From positions 1 through 64,000 of the forward strand of contig CAZPBC010000006.1 in assembly GCA_964584775.1 (NCBI GenBank): a stretch of DNA of 64,000 nucleotides, written 5' to 3'. Positions within the stretch are counted from its first letter, which is position 1, and each line of letters opens with the position of its first letter. The notes under the pieces are model-generated. The model ran no database searches, was not told the origin of the DNA, and saw nothing but the letters and a program-made list of their open reading frames with translations. The translations under genes were made by a program, and so were the position numbers. This stretch comes from CAZPBC01 sp964584775 (GTDB lineage Bacteria; Chlamydiota; Chlamydiia; Chlamydiales; SLFE01). Of the stretch, positions 63,480-64,000 are shown piece after piece.

Positions 63480-64000
63480 ATGCACAAGATATGGATTTTT
63501 CTACTACTTCCCTTCCTTTGTTTCGCTGAGCCAGACGCCTCGAATCTAGAGCTGCCAGAAAGAGATTACTGGAGAGAACCGACCGTCGAAGAGCTAGATG
63601 GGCTCCATTTCCTCGTCAACACACTTGCTGAGGTGCCTGAGGTCTCTCTTATCTTTTATATGGAAGATTTAGAGGCAGCTGGAAAAACGATCCGAACACT
63701 GCACCCCTTAAAGCTTCTCCGTGAGATTTTTGGAGACGAAGAGCTGAAAATGCAGATCAGACTGATCCAGGAAAAGAGGTGGGTATGGCCTGACTTTGCT
63801 TCTGGAATCGGAGAATTTCTGATGGAGGAAGCAGAAGTTGGAAATATCGATGAAGAGATGATTTTAGACTTTGTCGAAGTCGTCCATATCGAATACGAAA
63901 AGTTTGTTGAAGTCCTTGCGATGGGAGATGGAGCTGCTGTCATCGATGTGCTCGTTGAGAACGTGGAAGCGCCAGTCTGCTATGTCGATTTTGCGCCTGC
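63480..64000 (+). CDS. Secreted unknown protein, 5' part
   Basis: An open frame from ATG 63480 (GGAGAAGG just before it) runs off the window, giving 173 complete codons. The N-terminus MHKIWIFLLLPFLCFA is a signal peptide. The following region is acidic and helical (Glu/Leu/Val-rich), with no motif I recognise. The 3' end and true length are outside the window. Confidence 0.65.
   Translation, partial: MHKIWIFLLLPFLCFAEPDASNLELPERDYWREPTVEELDGLHFLVNTLAEVPEVSLIFYMEDLEAAGKTIRTLHPLKLLREIFGDEELKMQIRLIQEKRWVWPDFASGIGEFLMEEAEVGNIDEEMILDFVEVVHIEYEKFVEVLAMGDGAAVIDVLVENVEAPVCYVDFAP

Overview
The window reads as a chromosomal segment of a member of the Chlamydiae outside the classical Chlamydiaceae (an environmental, Parachlamydiales- or Simkania-like lineage). 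Three things point there: pcnB and lpxB in one operon and glmM followed by glmS, gene neighbourhoods I recall from Chlamydia trachomatis; cysteine-containing MOMP-like beta-barrels of the Legionella OMP type; and several candidate secreted or inclusion-membrane effectors. GC is in the high forties by eye. The species cannot be fixed from the sequence. There is no rRNA, tRNA, CRISPR array, transposase or phage gene; the gene density is high and many convergent gene pairs overlap at their 3' ends.

Layout. 1-3 kb: the end of a MOMP-like porin with a clear terminator, an exported PRUNE/DHH-type phosphoesterase, a CPBP membrane protease and an unknown protein with an internal duplication. 3-5.7 kb: three tandem EamA/DMT transporters. 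5.9-10.4 kb: a DevC/DevA/DevB-like ABC exporter with its TolC/NodT partner. 10.2-12.1 kb: a PAP2 phosphatase and an unknown protein whose C-terminus looks like an SH2 domain. 12.2-12.4 kb: a 165-bp near-palindrome resembling a MITE, next to acnA (12.4-15.2 kb). 15.4-20.4 kb: a TauD-like dioxygenase, an MFS exporter, typA, a small unknown and an exported rhodanese. 20.4-26 kb: a complete RND efflux operon. 26-31 kb: a double-barrel MOMP-like porin and an 832-residue protein with a CX5R phosphatase signature. 31.2-34 kb: glyoxylate shunt genes aceB-aceA. 34-41.5 kb: a small barrel, a three-gene operon with an exported nuclease and a GNAT enzyme, a YD-repeat protein paired with a lipase-maturation-factor-like membrane protein, and a Fic gene with an early in-frame TGA. 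41.5-47.1 kb: a second RND operon. 47.1-52.3 kb: an Inc-like protein and potABCD. 52.3-56.9 kb: a pcnB-hydrolase-GT2-LAB_N-lpxB operon. 57-59 kb: an LRR gene flanked by two decayed paralogues. 59.3-64 kb: glmM, glmS, another barrel, and the start of a secreted protein.

How it fits together. The segment combines envelope building (glmM/glmS for UDP-GlcNAc precursors, lpxB and its neighbours for lipid A), three tripartite exporters, nutrient uptake (polyamines, DMT substrates, porins), carbon metabolism (aconitase, malate synthase, isocitrate lyase), and a scattered set of probable host-facing proteins (SH2-like, CX5R phosphatase, LRR, Fic, Inc-like). The most promising new biology is the SH2-like protein at 11067-12122, the CX5R protein at 28581-31079, the fused double barrel at 26633-28513, the palindromic element at 12201-12365, and the TGA-interrupted, repeat-preceded fic locus.
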